A stretch of 64,000 bases of DNA from Ensifer sp. LC11. Its GTDB lineage: Bacteria > Pseudomonadota > Alphaproteobacteria > Rhizobiales > Rhizobiaceae. A program made the position numbers and the translations under genes. Below the pieces are notes generated by a model, which worked only from the letters and a program-made list of their open reading frames with translations, was not told the DNA's origin and ran no database searches. Positions 24,362 through 34,407 of the stretch are shown piece by piece. Location of the stretch: the NCBI RefSeq assembly GCF_001695835.1, contig NZ_MBSO01000016.1, forward strand, positions 1 through 64,000, in the 5' to 3' direction. The number at the start of each line of letters is the position of its first letter. Positions within the stretch are counted from its first letter, which is position 1.

Positions 24362-25576
24362 CTACTTGTCGACCTCCGCCATCACGGGATCGAGGCTGCC
24401 GAGCACGGCGATCATGTCTGCCAGATAGCGGGCGTTCGTGACGCCAAAGACCGCCTGGAGGTTGACGAATGAGGGCGCCCTGACCTTCATGCGGAACGGC
24501 TTCGGTGACCCGTCGCTGATGATGTAGAAGCCCAGCTCACCCTTGGGCGCCTCGATTGCCGAATAGACCTCGCCCTTCGGCACGCTGAAGCCATAGGCCG
24601 ACAGGTCGAAATGCTGGATCAGCGCCTCCATCGAGCAATGCACGCGTTCCTTGTCGACGGGGAAGGCAATCGTCGGCATGTCGATCTGGAAGCCCCCCTC
24701 GGGCATCTGGTCGATGCATTGTTCGATGATACGCATGCTTTCCCGCATCTCATCGACCCGGCACCGCCAACGCGCATAACAATCACCCTCCGCGCGCGTG
24801 ATGACCTTGAAATCGAGCCGGTCGTAAATCTCGTAAGGCTCGTCGCGGCGGATGTCCCAGTCGACACCGGAAGCCCGCAGGTTTGGGCCGCTCAAGCCGA
24901 GATCGATGGCATCCTCGGCGGTGAGCACGCCGATCCCCTGGGTGCGCTTGAGGAACACCCGGTTGTCTTCGAGCAGCCGCTCATAGTCACGGATCCGGTT
25001 CGGGAAGATGTCGCAAAATTCCCTGATCTTCGGGAAAAACCCGTCAGGCAGGTCTTCGCGCACGCCGCCAACCCGGCAGAAGGACGTGTGCATACGCGCA
25101 CCGGTGACCATTTCGAGGAGATCCATGATCATTTCACGCTCGCGCATGACGTAAAGCAGCGCGGTCATGGCGCCGAGATCCATCGGCAGGGCGCCGGTGA
25201 TCAGCAGATGACCGGAGATACGCGCGAGTTCCGCCATCATGACGCGGATGTACTGCGCCCGGATCGGGGCCTTGATGCCGAGCAGTTTCTCCACCGCGAG
25301 CGCGAAGGCGAGATTGTTCGAAGGCGGGCAGAGATAGTCGAGCCGGTCGGTCAACGGGAAGATCTGGGTATAGGTGAAGCTCTCCGCCAGTTTCTCGGTG
25401 CCGCGATGCAGATAGCCGATATGGGGGTCCACCCGCTTGACATACTCACCGTCCAGTTCGAGGACGAGCCGGAGAACCCCATGAGTGCTGGGGTGTTGGG
25501 GGCCGAGGTTGAGAAGCACTTCCTTGCTGTTGAGCGCTTCACCTTCGGGCCGCGCGAGCTCGGTGACTTCGGTCAT
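24362..25576 (-). CDS. nuoD: NADH-quinone oxidoreductase subunit D
   Basis: A 404-residue protein of the 49-kDa subunit family with LNLGPQHPSTHGVLRLVLEL near the start, whose His and Tyr-containing loops line the quinone site, and CRVGGVREDLPDGF in the middle. It is a separate gene from nuoC, unlike the fused nuoCD of E. coli. It is followed by nuoE and preceded by nuoC with a 93-base gap. Confidence 0.95.
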   Translation of the reverse strand: MTEVTELARPEGEALNSKEVLLNLGPQHPSTHGVLRLVLELDGEYVKRVDPHIGYLHRGTEKLAESFTYTQIFPLTDRLDYLCPPSNNLAFALAVEKLLGIKAPIRAQYIRVMMAELARISGHLLITGALPMDLGAMTALLYVMREREMIMDLLEMVTGARMHTSFCRVGGVREDLPDGFFPKIREFCDIFPNRIRDYERLLEDNRVFLKRTQGIGVLTAEDAIDLGLSGPNLRASGVDWDIRRDEPYEIYDRLDFKVITRAEGDCYARWRCRVDEMRESMRIIEQCIDQMPEGGFQIDMPTIAFPVDKERVHCSMEALIQHFDLSAYGFSVPKGEVYSAIEAPKGELGFYIISDGSPKPFRMKVRAPSFVNLQAVFGVTNARYLADMIAVLGSLDPVMAEVDK

Positions 25577-25669
25577 CTCAACTTTTCCGACGTCGATCGG
25601 CCTCCGTTGTTCATGATGCTTTCGGATCGGCCCAAACGCAAAACCGCACTCACCTTTCCTTCTCCCTCC

Positions 25670-26206
25670 CTATGGAATGTCCCGGGTGGCGAGGTCGGGC
25701 TGTGTCGGTGGCGGACCTTCGGCACCAAACGGGTTCAGCTTGTCCTTGTAGCCCCTGAGCGGGAAATCCTTGCGCTGGGGAAAGCCCTCGAAGCCCTCCC
25801 ACATGTAGATCCGTCGCAAATCGGGATGCCCCTGAAACCGGATGCCATACATGTCCCAGGCTTCGCGCTCGTGCCAGTTGGCGGTACGCCAGACCCCGGT
25901 GACCGAGGGGACCTCGGGCGGGTCGCCAAGCCGGCACTTGATGCGGACACGGCAGCGGTTGGGCAGCGAATAGAGATGATACACCGCCTCGAAGCGCGGC
26001 GTTTCGGGATAGTGGTCAACGCCGCAGATGTCGGAAAGGAAATTGAACTTCAGCTCCGGGTGGTCTTTCAGGAAGCGGCAGAACTCGACGATCTTCTCGG
26101 GCGGAACCACAAAGACGTCCATGTCATGTGCGGTGCCGAGATCCTCGATTGTTTCGCCGAAGCGCTCCAGGATCGGGGCGCGATTGAGAGACGGCTCGAC
26201 ACTCAT
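25670..26206 (-). CDS. nuoC: NADH-quinone oxidoreductase subunit C
   Basis: The 178-residue 30-kDa-type subunit has the family signature [20 protein letters not shown], followed by [13 protein letters not shown]. It overlaps the nuoB stop by four bases. NuoC stabilises NuoD in the peripheral arm and holds no cofactors. A 93-base gap to nuoD contains nothing recognisable. Confidence 0.95.
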   Translation of the reverse strand: MSVEPSLNRAPILERFGETIEDLGTAHDMDVFVVPPEKIVEFCRFLKDHPELKFNFLSDICGVDHYPETPRFEAVYHLYSLPNRCRVRIKCRLGDPPEVPSVTGVWRTANWHEREAWDMYGIRFQGHPDLRRIYMWEGFEGFPQRKDFPLRGYKDKLNPFGAEGPPPTQPDLATRDIP

Positions 26207-26706
26207 GATGCGGCAACCCGATCGAGAGGCGTTCCGGCCAGCGCGCGGGTCCTCTTGATCTTTTCTTGCAGCAGAAGGAAACCATGCATCAGCGCCTCGG
26301 GGCGTGGCGGACAGCCAGGCACGTGCACGTCGACCGGCACGAAGGTTTCAGACCCTTGCACCACGGCATAGGTGTTGTAGACGCCGCCCGATATGGCGCA
26401 GGTGCCCATGGCGATGACCCAGCGCGGCTCCGGCATCTGGTCGTAAAGCCGGCGCACGACGGGCGCGAACTTCCGGGTCACGGTGCCGGCAATGATCATC
26501 ACATCGGACTGCCGCGGCGAAGGACGAAAGACCACGCCGAACCGGTCGAGATCGTAGCGCGCGCACCCCGCCGAGATCATTTCGATGGCGCAGCAGGCGA
26601 TACCGAAGGTCTCGGGCCACAGAGCCGACCTTCGGCTCCAACTGATGACGCTCTCGGCCGTGGTGAACAGCACGCTGTCCTGGATGGTGTTTCCTATTCC
26701 TCCCAT
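26203..26706 (-). CDS. nuoB: NADH-quinone oxidoreductase subunit B
   Basis: A 167-residue PSST-type subunit with the N2 [4Fe-4S] ligands: adjacent Cys in [16 protein letters not shown] and [10 protein letters not shown]2 is the final electron donor to quinone. The ATG at 26706 overlaps the 3' end of nuoA by 13 bases and gives the usual N-terminus; the longer frame back to 26928 runs antisense-like through nuoA in another frame and is rejected. Confidence 0.95.
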   Translation of the reverse strand: MGGIGNTIQDSVLFTTAESVISWSRRSALWPETFGIACCAIEMISAGCARYDLDRFGVVFRPSPRQSDVMIIAGTVTRKFAPVVRRLYDQMPEPRWVIAMGTCAISGGVYNTYAVVQGSETFVPVDVHVPGCPPRPEALMHGFLLLQEKIKRTRALAGTPLDRVAAS

Positions 26707-27059
26707 TCCAGCGCTCCCTTCAGCCAGGCGTAGGCGAAACCCACGAGAAGCAGCACGATGAAGACGAACATTTCGAGATAGGCGACGATACCGATCTCCT
26801 TGAGGACAACGGCCCAGGGAAAGAGAAACATCGCCTCGACATCGAAGACGACCAGCAGGATCGCGAGGATGAAAAACTGCACCCTGAAGCGGCCCCCGGC
26901 GGCCTCGCCAGCCGGGTCCATGCCGCATTCATAGGGCATGTTCTTTTCGGGATAGGGATTGGACGGCCGCAAGAGCGAGGAAACAAAAAGCGTCGCCCCC
27001 ACCACCAGAACAATTCCGGCGATCATGAAAAGAACCGGCAGGAATTCCGCTGCAGACAT
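26694..27059 (-). CDS. nuoA: NADH-quinone oxidoreductase subunit A
   Basis: The 121-residue subunit has three membrane helices and the conserved loop [16 protein letters not shown] between helices 1 and 2, then [14 protein letters not shown]. The start at 27059 ([10 protein letters not shown]) is chosen by family length, but no strong ribosome site precedes it and an upstream ATG at 27113 remains possible. It heads the A-B-C-D-E-F-G block, 155 bases after nuoN on the same strand. Confidence 0.92.
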   Translation of the reverse strand: MSAAEFLPVLFMIAGIVLVVGATLFVSSLLRPSNPYPEKNMPYECGMDPAGEAAGGRFRVQFFILAILLVVFDVEAMFLFPWAVVLKEIGIVAYLEMFVFIVLLLVGFAYAWLKGALEWEE

Positions 27060-27213
27060 ATTGCGCAGCCCGGTCACCCATCGGGGGCGTTGCTCAAGCC
27101 GCGATCGGCTCATTTGGGCCGGTAACGCGGTCGCCCCGGAGAAGCGACTAAGGGCATTCCTTTCCTAAACCGCTAGTTTATTCCGTCGCATAGGCCATTG
27201 CAAATCCGATCGC

Positions 27214-28653
27214 TCAGCCGCCGAAGACCGACTGCTGTGCGAGCCTCAAAAACCACGCCGGAAACAGTCCGATGCCGAGCGTGCCAGCGGCGGTCACGGC
27301 GAGAGCGGTGCCGACCAGCGGCGTCAGCGCCGGCTCGAACACCCGCTCCGGTTCGCGCATGAACATCACCATGACGATACGGATGTAGAAATAGGCGGCG
27401 ACAGCGCTCAGGAGCACTGCGATCACGGCCAGCAGGACGAACCCGCGCTCGATGAGCGCGACCAGCACGTAGAACTTGGCAAAAAACCCGGCCGTTGGCG
27501 GAATGCCCGCCAGAGAAAACAGATAGAGCAACATCAACAGCGCCAGCCCCGGATGCAGCTTGGCGAAACCCGCATAGTCTTCGATGACTTCGCCCGAGAA
27601 ATTGCCGTTTCGCATCATGATGACGGCGCCGAAGATGCCGAGATTCATGAAGGTGTAGATCAGGAGGTAGAGCATCACGCTGGCGATCCCGTCGGCACCT
27701 CCGGCCACGATGCCGAAAATGGCAAAGCCGGCATGGGCGATGCTGGAATAGGCGAGCAGGCGCTTGAAGTTCTCCTGCACCAGCGCCACGAAACTGCCGA
27801 GCGTCATCGTCACGACCGCAATGACGGCCAATATGATCCAGACATTGGAGCCTGCGACCAGCGGATTGAGAAACACCCTGAGGATCACCGCGAAGCCCGC
27901 AGCCTTGGGACCGACGGACATGAAGGCGGTAATCGTCGTCGGTGCGCCCTCGTAGACATCCGGCACCCACATGTGGAACGGCACCGCACCAATCTTGAAG
28001 ACCAGTCCGGTGACGATGAAGACCACCGCCAAAAGCAGGCCCGGATCGAGCGGATCACCGGTGACTGCCGCCGCCATCCGGTCCAGCTGCGTCGTGCCGG
28101 TGAGGCCGTAGACCAGCGAGACGCCGTAGAGGAAAATCCCGGTCGAGACCGCGCCGAGGATGACATATTTCAGCGCCGCCTCGTTTGACCGTTGCTCTCG
28201 CCGAAGGAAGCCAGTCAGCACGTAGGTACAGAGCACCATCAGTTCGAGGCCGACATAGATCGACAGGAGGTCGGTCGCAGACGCCATGATCATCATGCCG
28301 GACAGCGCAAGGAGCAGCAGGACGTAGTATTCGCTGCCGGCGATCCCTTCGATTTCGGCATAGTTTCGCGAAAGCAGGAAGGTCAGGAGGATCGCCAGGT
28401 AGAACAGGGACTTGAAGAAGACAGAGAAGGGATCGGCGACGAACATGTCCGCATAGGCTGGCTGCGCCGCACCCGACACCGTGAATGTTGCCAGCGCCGC
28501 AAGCAGCACCACTGCGACCGCGGCCGAGACAAGGACAGCGCCCTGTCCCTTCGGCGTAAGCTGTCCAGCGATCAAAAGGATGCAGGCTCCCGTGATCACG
28601 ATGATTTCGGGCAGGCTCGCAAGGATCGACGGAAGGAGCGCTGCGGCGATCAT
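27214..28653 (-). CDS. nuoN: NADH-quinone oxidoreductase subunit N
   Basis: A 479-residue antiporter-like membrane subunit with the proton-channel motifs: Glu in SIYVGLELMVLCTYVL, Lys in FKIGAVPFHMWVPDVYEGAP, and the broken helix region EDYAGFAKLHPG. About 14 helices. It overlaps nuoM by four bases. The GTG/ATG-like frame further upstream is part of nuoM. It is one of four antiporter-like subunits in this cassette. Confidence 0.94.
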   Translation of the reverse strand: MIAAALLPSILASLPEIIVITGACILLIAGQLTPKGQGAVLVSAAVAVVLLAALATFTVSGAAQPAYADMFVADPFSVFFKSLFYLAILLTFLLSRNYAEIEGIAGSEYYVLLLLALSGMMIMASATDLLSIYVGLELMVLCTYVLTGFLRREQRSNEAALKYVILGAVSTGIFLYGVSLVYGLTGTTQLDRMAAAVTGDPLDPGLLLAVVFIVTGLVFKIGAVPFHMWVPDVYEGAPTTITAFMSVGPKAAGFAVILRVFLNPLVAGSNVWIILAVIAVVTMTLGSFVALVQENFKRLLAYSSIAHAGFAIFGIVAGGADGIASVMLYLLIYTFMNLGIFGAVIMMRNGNFSGEVIEDYAGFAKLHPGLALLMLLYLFSLAGIPPTAGFFAKFYVLVALIERGFVLLAVIAVLLSAVAAYFYIRIVMVMFMREPERVFEPALTPLVGTALAVTAAGTLGIGLFPAWFLRLAQQSVFGG

Positions 28654-30125
28654 GGGCCGGTCTCCTTGTCGTGGACCTGCTGCAAAAGATGCGTGACCGA
28701 GCTGTCGATAATGGCGAGAAAGGGCTTGGGGTAGAGCCCGACCCAAAACACGAAGACTGCGAGCGGCAGGATCGCGGCCATCTCGCGGCCGTTGACATCA
28801 CGGACCTTGAACCGCGCGCCGACGCTCGCCGGGCCAAGCGCGACCTTCCGGTACATGCCAAGCAGATAGGCCGCGCCCAGCAATGCGCCGAAAACCGCGA
28901 CCGCGCCGAAGGCAAGATTGGCTGCAAACCCACCCGACAGCACCAGCAACTCGCCCACGAATGCGTTCGTCCCCGGCAGCGCCATCGACGACAGCACGAA
29001 GAGCGCGAAGAAACCGGTGTAGACTGGTGCTACCTTCATCAAGCCGCCGTAGTCGGCGATGCTGCGGGTGTGGGTCCGCTCGTAGATCAGGCCGACGAAC
29101 AGAAACAGGGCACCGGTCGTCACGCCATGATTGAACATCTGCAGGATGCTGCCTTGGAGCCCGAGCGGGTTGAGGGCAAAAATCCCAAGCGTCACGAAAC
29201 CCATATGGCTGATGCTGGAATAGGCCACCAGCTTCTTCAGGTCGTCCTGCGCCAAGGCTAGCAGACCGCCATAAACGATCGCGAATGCCGAAAGCGCCAT
29301 CATCAGGGTCGAATAATAGACCGAGGCCGCCGGCAGCATCGGCAGCGAGAACCGCAGGAACCCGTAGGCGCCCATCTTCAGGAGCACGCCGGCAAGGATG
29401 ATGCTGCCCGCCGTCGGAGCCTGGACATGGGCATCCGGCAGCCAGGTATGGAGCGGGACCATCGGCACCTTGACCGCGAATGCGACGAGGAAGGCAAAGA
29501 ACAGCCAGGACTGAACATCAAACGGCAGGTTCAGCATCATCAGCGCCAGGATGTCGAAGGTCCTGCCGCCCTCGAAATACAGCACGATGACGCCGATCAG
29601 GAACAGGAGGCTGCCCGCCAGGGTGTAGAGAAAGAACTTGAACGCCGCATAGACCCGGCCGTCGCCGCCCCAGACACCGATGATCAGATACATCGGGATC
29701 AGCATCGCCTCCCAGCAGACATAGAACAGAAACAGGTCGAGCGCCGAGAACACACCCAACATCAGGCTCTGCATGGCGAGCAGACTGACCATGAACTGCT
29801 TCACTTTGCGGTCGATGGCGATCCATGAGGCGAGCACCGAGACCAGGCCCAAAAGCGCCGTGAGGAACACAAAGAGCGCACTGATCCCGTCGACGCCGAG
29901 CGCAAAGGTAATGCCAAGCGCCGGCACCCACGGGCGCTTCTCGACGAACTGCATCGCGGAGGTCCCGGTATCGAAACCGGCGAGCATCGCGATGGCGAAC
30001 GCCAGGTCGAGCAAGGTGAAACCGAGCGCGACCCATCGCACCGCATCGTCGCTGCGCAGAAACATCAGGATCGCTGCCCCGGTGGCGGGTGCGAAGACGA
30101 TCAGGCTGAGCAGCGGGAACGCCAT
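28650..30125 (-). CDS. nuoM: NADH-quinone oxidoreductase subunit M
   Basis: The 491-residue antiporter-like subunit has YVCWEAMLIPMYLIIGVWGG with the conserved Glu, VKVPMVPLHTWLPDAHVQAP with the Lys/His channel, and SSISHMGFVTLGIFALN. Fourteen helices are expected. The ATG at 30125 gives the usual start. It lies eight bases after the NuoL-like gene and overlaps nuoN. Confidence 0.94.
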   Translation of the reverse strand: MAFPLLSLIVFAPATGAAILMFLRSDDAVRWVALGFTLLDLAFAIAMLAGFDTGTSAMQFVEKRPWVPALGITFALGVDGISALFVFLTALLGLVSVLASWIAIDRKVKQFMVSLLAMQSLMLGVFSALDLFLFYVCWEAMLIPMYLIIGVWGGDGRVYAAFKFFLYTLAGSLLFLIGVIVLYFEGGRTFDILALMMLNLPFDVQSWLFFAFLVAFAVKVPMVPLHTWLPDAHVQAPTAGSIILAGVLLKMGAYGFLRFSLPMLPAASVYYSTLMMALSAFAIVYGGLLALAQDDLKKLVAYSSISHMGFVTLGIFALNPLGLQGSILQMFNHGVTTGALFLFVGLIYERTHTRSIADYGGLMKVAPVYTGFFALFVLSSMALPGTNAFVGELLVLSGGFAANLAFGAVAVFGALLGAAYLLGMYRKVALGPASVGARFKVRDVNGREMAAILPLAVFVFWVGLYPKPFLAIIDSSVTHLLQQVHDKETGP

Positions 30126-30133
30126 CACACCCC

Positions 30134-31894
30134 CTACTGCCACACGACTGTGAAAACGGCGATCGCCGCGATCACGCCGGCGATCATCGCCAGCGCATAG
30201 TGAGTGACGACGCCGGTCTGCAGCCGCCGCAACGCGCCGCCGCCGACAAGGATGGCGCGGGCGAGGCCATTGACGGCGGCGTCGACGCCGTTGAGATCGG
30301 CCCGCAGTCCGGCGTGCGCCGTCCCGTGCAGGAGCGGCAGCGCGACTGTGTCGGACACATTGCTCACCGCCTTTTCGTAGCGCGCCAACGGCTTCTCGGC
30401 GAGCCAGAGGAAGGCTCGCGCGCCCTTCCGGTAGAACCAGTCCGTATCGATGCTGATTGTATTTTCCGGATCGAGCGCCCGGAGGAAGAGGACGAAGCCC
30501 AGCGCTGTAAACATCAGCAGGCCGAGGCTCTCGGCGACATGCGCGCCCGTATAGGGCTCGAAGACGACCGGATAGGGAAGGAGCGCATAGAGCGGTCCCG
30601 GGAACACGCCGATCGCGATGCAGAGCACGGCCGCTATCCCCATGGCAACCAGCATGTTGCGGGGAGGCTCCCGCGCCTCCAGCTTTCGATCCGGCCCGAA
30701 AAACATGTAGTACGGCAGCTTGAGGCCGGTGTGCAGGAACGTCCCTGACGATGCCATCGTGAGCGCCAGAACCACGAGCGCCCGGTGATCCTGCCCGGCG
30801 GCGGCTATTACCATCGATTTGGTGACGAAGCCCGAGAAGAACGGAAAAGCCGAGATCGCGAAGGCGCCGACCATGTAGAGGGCAACCGTCAGCGGCATGG
30901 CTTTATAAAGCCCGCCGAGCTCGGTGAGCTTGCGCCGCCCGGTGACCTCAATCACCGCCCCCGCCCCCATGAAGAGAAGCGCCTTGTAGAGGATATGGGC
31001 GAAGGCGTGGCTGGTGGCTCCGTTCACGGCCATCTCTGTGCCGATGCCGATGCCCGCCACCATGTAACCCACCTGGCTGACGATGTGATAGGCAAGCAGC
31101 CGCCGACAGTCGTTCTCAAGCACTGCATAGATCACGCCGTAGAGCGCCATGGCCGCGCCGAGCCAGACGAGAAGCTCCATCCCTGGGAATGCGCGCGCCA
31201 ACACGTAGACGGCCGTCTTGGTGGTGAAGGCGCTCATGAACACTGCCCCCGTGACCGTCGCTTCAGGATAGGCGTCAGTCAGCCAGGCATTGAGCGGCGG
31301 CACGGCGGCATTCAGCAAGAAGCCAACAAGGATCAGATACGCACCCGTGTCCATTGCACCCGCGATCGGCCCGAAGAGTAGCGAGCTGGCGGCAAGTCCG
31401 TGGAGCACGATGCCGCCGAGCAGCGCGACGCCGCCGGTGATATGCACCATCAGATAGCGGAACGCGGCGCCGATCGCTCGCTTGCCCCCTTGCGCAAAGA
31501 CCAGATAGGCCGAGGCAAACGCCATGCTCTCCCAGAAAAGGTAGAGGGTCAAATAGTCGCCTGCAAACACCACACCCAGCGCACTGCCGACATAAACGAA
31601 GGCCGCCACATGCTGTCCGGCCCTTGTCAGATGCAGTGCGTAGACCATGCCAATCAGCGCCATGACGGAGAAGACGGTGGCGAAGACGATGCTGAGCTTG
31701 TCGACCTTCGCAAGCAGGATTTCCTGCCCGATGAAGCGCCCCGCCCCATAGTTGCCCGGCTCCATTGCGAGGACCGCGACGATCGCCAGGGCCGGAACCA
31801 GCACCAGATAGGCCTTGCGGACCGATCCCTTCAGGAACGGGATCGGCACGGCGCCGAGAATGAACAGGAGGGCCGGATGGACGAAGTCAATCAT
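30134..31894 (-). CDS. nuoL: NuoL-like antiporter subunit with C-terminal lateral helix
   Basis: A 586-residue antiporter-family protein. The core has LYLFWESMAFASAYLVF, PPLNAWLTDAYPEATVTGAV and SHAFAHILYKALLFMGAGAV. After the last core helix it continues as DTDWFYRKGARAFL, a long amphipathic stretch, then a final membrane helix (THYALAMIAGVIAAIAVF), as in NuoL, whose lateral helix clamps the membrane arm. The core itself is closer to MrpD-like subunits than to canonical NuoL. It overlaps the preceding small gene by eight bases. Confidence 0.85.
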   Translation of the reverse strand: MIDFVHPALLFILGAVPIPFLKGSVRKAYLVLVPALAIVAVLAMEPGNYGAGRFIGQEILLAKVDKLSIVFATVFSVMALIGMVYALHLTRAGQHVAAFVYVGSALGVVFAGDYLTLYLFWESMAFASAYLVFAQGGKRAIGAAFRYLMVHITGGVALLGGIVLHGLAASSLLFGPIAGAMDTGAYLILVGFLLNAAVPPLNAWLTDAYPEATVTGAVFMSAFTTKTAVYVLARAFPGMELLVWLGAAMALYGVIYAVLENDCRRLLAYHIVSQVGYMVAGIGIGTEMAVNGATSHAFAHILYKALLFMGAGAVIEVTGRRKLTELGGLYKAMPLTVALYMVGAFAISAFPFFSGFVTKSMVIAAAGQDHRALVVLALTMASSGTFLHTGLKLPYYMFFGPDRKLEAREPPRNMLVAMGIAAVLCIAIGVFPGPLYALLPYPVVFEPYTGAHVAESLGLLMFTALGFVLFLRALDPENTISIDTDWFYRKGARAFLWLAEKPLARYEKAVSNVSDTVALPLLHGTAHAGLRADLNGVDAAVNGLARAILVGGGALRRLQTGVVTHYALAMIAGVIAAIAVFTVVWQ

Positions 31895-32141
31895 AGTAGT
31901 CCTCGCGCCGCATGAGCCCGCCTTGATGGCCGAGGAACTTGGAAACGAAGATGAGCAGCACGCAGGAGCCGAAGCCGTAGACGGCCGACCAGCCAGGCAA
32001 ACGGTCCCAGAGATATTCGGCGTGTTCGCGCGGAACCAGGAAATCGGCGACGACGATGAGAACGAGCACGAGATAGAACAGGCGGCGGCGCGACCTTGCA
32101 TAGCCCTCGTCGCCAAAGAAATCGACGATCTGCTTGATCAT
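31887..32141 (-). CDS. Small two-helix membrane protein between antiporter subunits (orfX)
   Basis: An 84-residue protein with two hydrophobic segments (LFYLVLVLIVVADFLVP and YGFGSCVLLIFVSKFLG) separated by a short charged loop, and a charged C-terminus (LMRREDYYD). It overlaps both neighbours by four to eight bases, so it is very likely translated. I do not recognise the family; it is not NuoK or MrpF. Location suggests a structural adaptor between two antiporter modules of the enlarged membrane arm. Confidence 0.75.
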   Translation of the reverse strand: MIKQIVDFFGDEGYARSRRRLFYLVLVLIVVADFLVPREHAEYLWDRLPGWSAVYGFGSCVLLIFVSKFLGHQGGLMRREDYYD

Positions 32142-33601
32142 CTGACCACTCCTTCCGCCAAGGCGATGAAATAGCCGGGGAAGATGCCCATCAGGACCGA
32201 CAAGGCGGCGGTCGCGACCAACGGGATCGTTACCAGCGGTATTTCATGGACAGGTTCCGTCCCTCCCGGCGCCTCCGAACCGAAAAAGGCGATATAGCTG
32301 ACCGGCAGGAAGTAGGCGGCATTCAGCACCGAGCTTGCCAGCAGGACGGCCAGGAAAACCATCTCGCCCGCTTCGACAGAGCCGAGGGCCAGATACCACT
32401 TGCTGACGAAACCGGCGGTGGGCGGCACGCCAATCATGCTGAGCGAGGCGACGAAGAACGCCCCCATCGTCCAGGGCAGCCGGCGGCCGATGCCGGCCAT
32501 GTCGCTGATGTTTCGTTTTCCCGAGGCGCAGTAGATCGATCCGGCGCAGAAGAAGAGCGTGATCTTGGAGAAGGCGTGCACGGCGATATGAATGATGCCG
32601 CCGATCATCGCGACCGGCGACAGCAGGACCGCTCCCAGCACCACATAGGAGAGCTGGCTGACAGTCGAATAGGCAAGCCGCGCCTTCAGGTCGTCCCGGG
32701 TCAGGGCATAGATCGACGCCATCAGGATGGTGAAGGAGACGAGATAGGCCGTTGCGATGCCGAGCCCGAGCCTTCCGACCAGATCCACGCCGAACACATC
32801 GAACACCAACCGCAACACGCAAAACACGCCCATCTTGACCACGGCCACGGCATGCAACAGTGCGCTGACCGGCGTCGGCGCAACCATTGCTGCGGGCAGC
32901 CAGGCATGCATCGGCATCACCGCGGCCTTGGCGAAACCGAAGAGGTAGCAGAAATAGACAACCGTCAGCAGCGGCGCCGAGGCATCAATACTCGCCAACA
33001 ACCCTCCGGGCACAAAGTCGAGCGACCCGGCAATTTGATAGGTCAGCGCCAACGCGGCGAGTAGCACGCTTTTCGACGCGCCCATCAGGTAGACGAGGTA
33101 CTTGCGGCTGCCCGCCCATGCCTCTTCGTCCTCGTGGTGATAGACGAGCGGATAGGTCACGAGGCTCAGCACCTCGTAGAAGATCACCAGCGTGAACAGA
33201 TTGGCGGCAAACGCGCCGCCGACGGCGGCGGCAAGGCTGGTTGCGAAGCAGGCGAAGAAGCGGGTCTGCGCGTGCTCGTTCAGGTGTCGCATATAGCCGA
33301 TGGAATAGACCGCCGCGACGATCCACAGGAGCGACGAGACGGTGGCAAACACCATGCCGAGCGCATCGACCCGAAAAGCGAAGTCGATCCCCGGCAGGAT
33401 CTCGAACAGGCGCAGTTCGATGGTGCCGCCCGAAAGCACCGTGGGCGCCATCGAGAGGACGATCGCGAACATAGCGACTGCGGCCAGCGGCGAGACGGCA
33501 TCCCGGATTTTCTCGCGCTTGTCGAGAAGGAGAACTGCAAGGGCCGCCAGCCCTGCGACGGCGACGGCAAGTAGCGGCCGGATTGATAGCACCGGTTCCA
33601 A
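32138..33601 (-). CDS. Fourth antiporter-like subunit (MrpD/NuoL-like) of the nuo operon
   Basis: The 487-residue protein is a proton-conducting antiporter-family member with Glu in LFTLVIFYEVLSLVTYPLVY, Lys and His in FGFAKAAVMPMHAWLPAAMV, and HAFSKITLFFCAG. It has about 14 helices but no C-terminal lateral helix. Complex I normally has three such subunits (L, M, N); this is an additional one, placed directly after nuoK. With the next genes it might add a proton channel, or share the NuoL position. Confidence 0.88.
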   Translation of the reverse strand: MEPVLSIRPLLAVAVAGLAALAVLLLDKREKIRDAVSPLAAVAMFAIVLSMAPTVLSGGTIELRLFEILPGIDFAFRVDALGMVFATVSSLLWIVAAVYSIGYMRHLNEHAQTRFFACFATSLAAAVGGAFAANLFTLVIFYEVLSLVTYPLVYHHEDEEAWAGSRKYLVYLMGASKSVLLAALALTYQIAGSLDFVPGGLLASIDASAPLLTVVYFCYLFGFAKAAVMPMHAWLPAAMVAPTPVSALLHAVAVVKMGVFCVLRLVFDVFGVDLVGRLGLGIATAYLVSFTILMASIYALTRDDLKARLAYSTVSQLSYVVLGAVLLSPVAMIGGIIHIAVHAFSKITLFFCAGSIYCASGKRNISDMAGIGRRLPWTMGAFFVASLSMIGVPPTAGFVSKWYLALGSVEAGEMVFLAVLLASSVLNAAYFLPVSYIAFFGSEAPGGTEPVHEIPLVTIPLVATAALSVLMGIFPGYFIALAEGVVR

Positions 33602-33604
33602 GCG

Positions 33605-33910
33605 CTATCCTTTCATCGTCGTCACGTCGTCGATCTTGAGGGTGGGCTTGTTCCTCACGAGGGCGACCAAAATGCCGAGGGCGACGGCAACTTCCGCCGC
33701 GGTGATGGCGATGACGAAGATCGCGAAGATCTGCCCGCGAAAATCATCATAGTAACGTCCGAAAGCGATGAAATTGATGTTGACCGAGTTGAGCATCAGC
33801 TCCAGCGACATCAGCACCACCAGGATATTGCGCCTGAGCAGCACGCCCGCGGCTCCGATCACGAAGAGGACCACTGCGAGCGAAATGTACCACCAGAGCG
33901 GAACCATCAC
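33605..33910 (-). CDS. nuoK: NADH-quinone oxidoreductase subunit K
   Basis: The 101-residue subunit has three helices and the conserved acidic residues in [18 protein letters not shown] and [17 protein letters not shown], which form part of the central proton path. It overlaps nuoJ by four bases and is followed after three bases by the extra antiporter subunit. Confidence 0.95.
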   Translation of the reverse strand: MMVPLWWYISLAVVLFVIGAAGVLLRRNILVVLMSLELMLNSVNINFIAFGRYYDDFRGQIFAIFVIAITAAEVAVALGILVALVRNKPTLKIDDVTTMKG

Positions 33911-34407
33911 CCGGGCTCCTTGCGAGCCAGTACGATGGCGCCGACGAGTGCCGCCAGAAGGATGACCGAAGCGACTTCAAACGGCAGCAGGTACTCGGCG
34001 AAGAGTGTCGTGCTGAGCTCCCTGACTTGGTCGCCGCCGCGCGACGCGACGGGCTCAACCGCCGAGAAGCGGCTGCTCCAGAGCACCAACGCAAGCATCT
34101 CGACCCCAAGCAGGACGAGCAGGACCAGTGCAGGCAGATTTCGCCCCGGCACAAATCGCTGCAATACCGCTTCGCGCACGTCGATCATCATGATCACGAA
34201 CAGGAACAGGACCATGATGGCGCCGACATAGACGAAGATCTGCACGACTGCGAGCAGCGGCGCCTCGAGCAGGACGAAGATTGCCGAGATTTGCAGGAAA
34301 CATGCCATCAGCGCCAATGCGCTGTGAACAGGGTTGCGCGCCAGGACGACTGTCAGGGCGGTGATCACGGCCCCCGCAGCAAACAGAAGGAAGAACCCCT
34401 GGCCCAT
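33907..34407 (-). CDS. nuoJ: NADH-quinone oxidoreductase subunit J
   Basis: A 166-residue five-helix subunit with [20 protein letters not shown] and [20 protein letters not shown], the pi-bulge helix typical of NuoJ. The ATG at 34407 is preceded by a GGGAGAGG site; the GTG-like extension to 34434 is rejected. It is the first gene of the long minus-strand transcription unit running to nuoG. Confidence 0.94.
   Translation of the reverse strand: MGQGFFLLFAAGAVITALTVVLARNPVHSALALMACFLQISAIFVLLEAPLLAVVQIFVYVGAIMVLFLFVIMMIDVREAVLQRFVPGRNLPALVLLVLLGVEMLALVLWSSRFSAVEPVASRGGDQVRELSTTLFAEYLLPFEVASVILLAALVGAIVLARKEPG

Noticed and set aside
24611-26371. A 586-codon frame on the plus strand across nuoD and nuoC
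   Set aside because: It lies opposite intact, highly conserved complex I genes and lacks any domain pattern.
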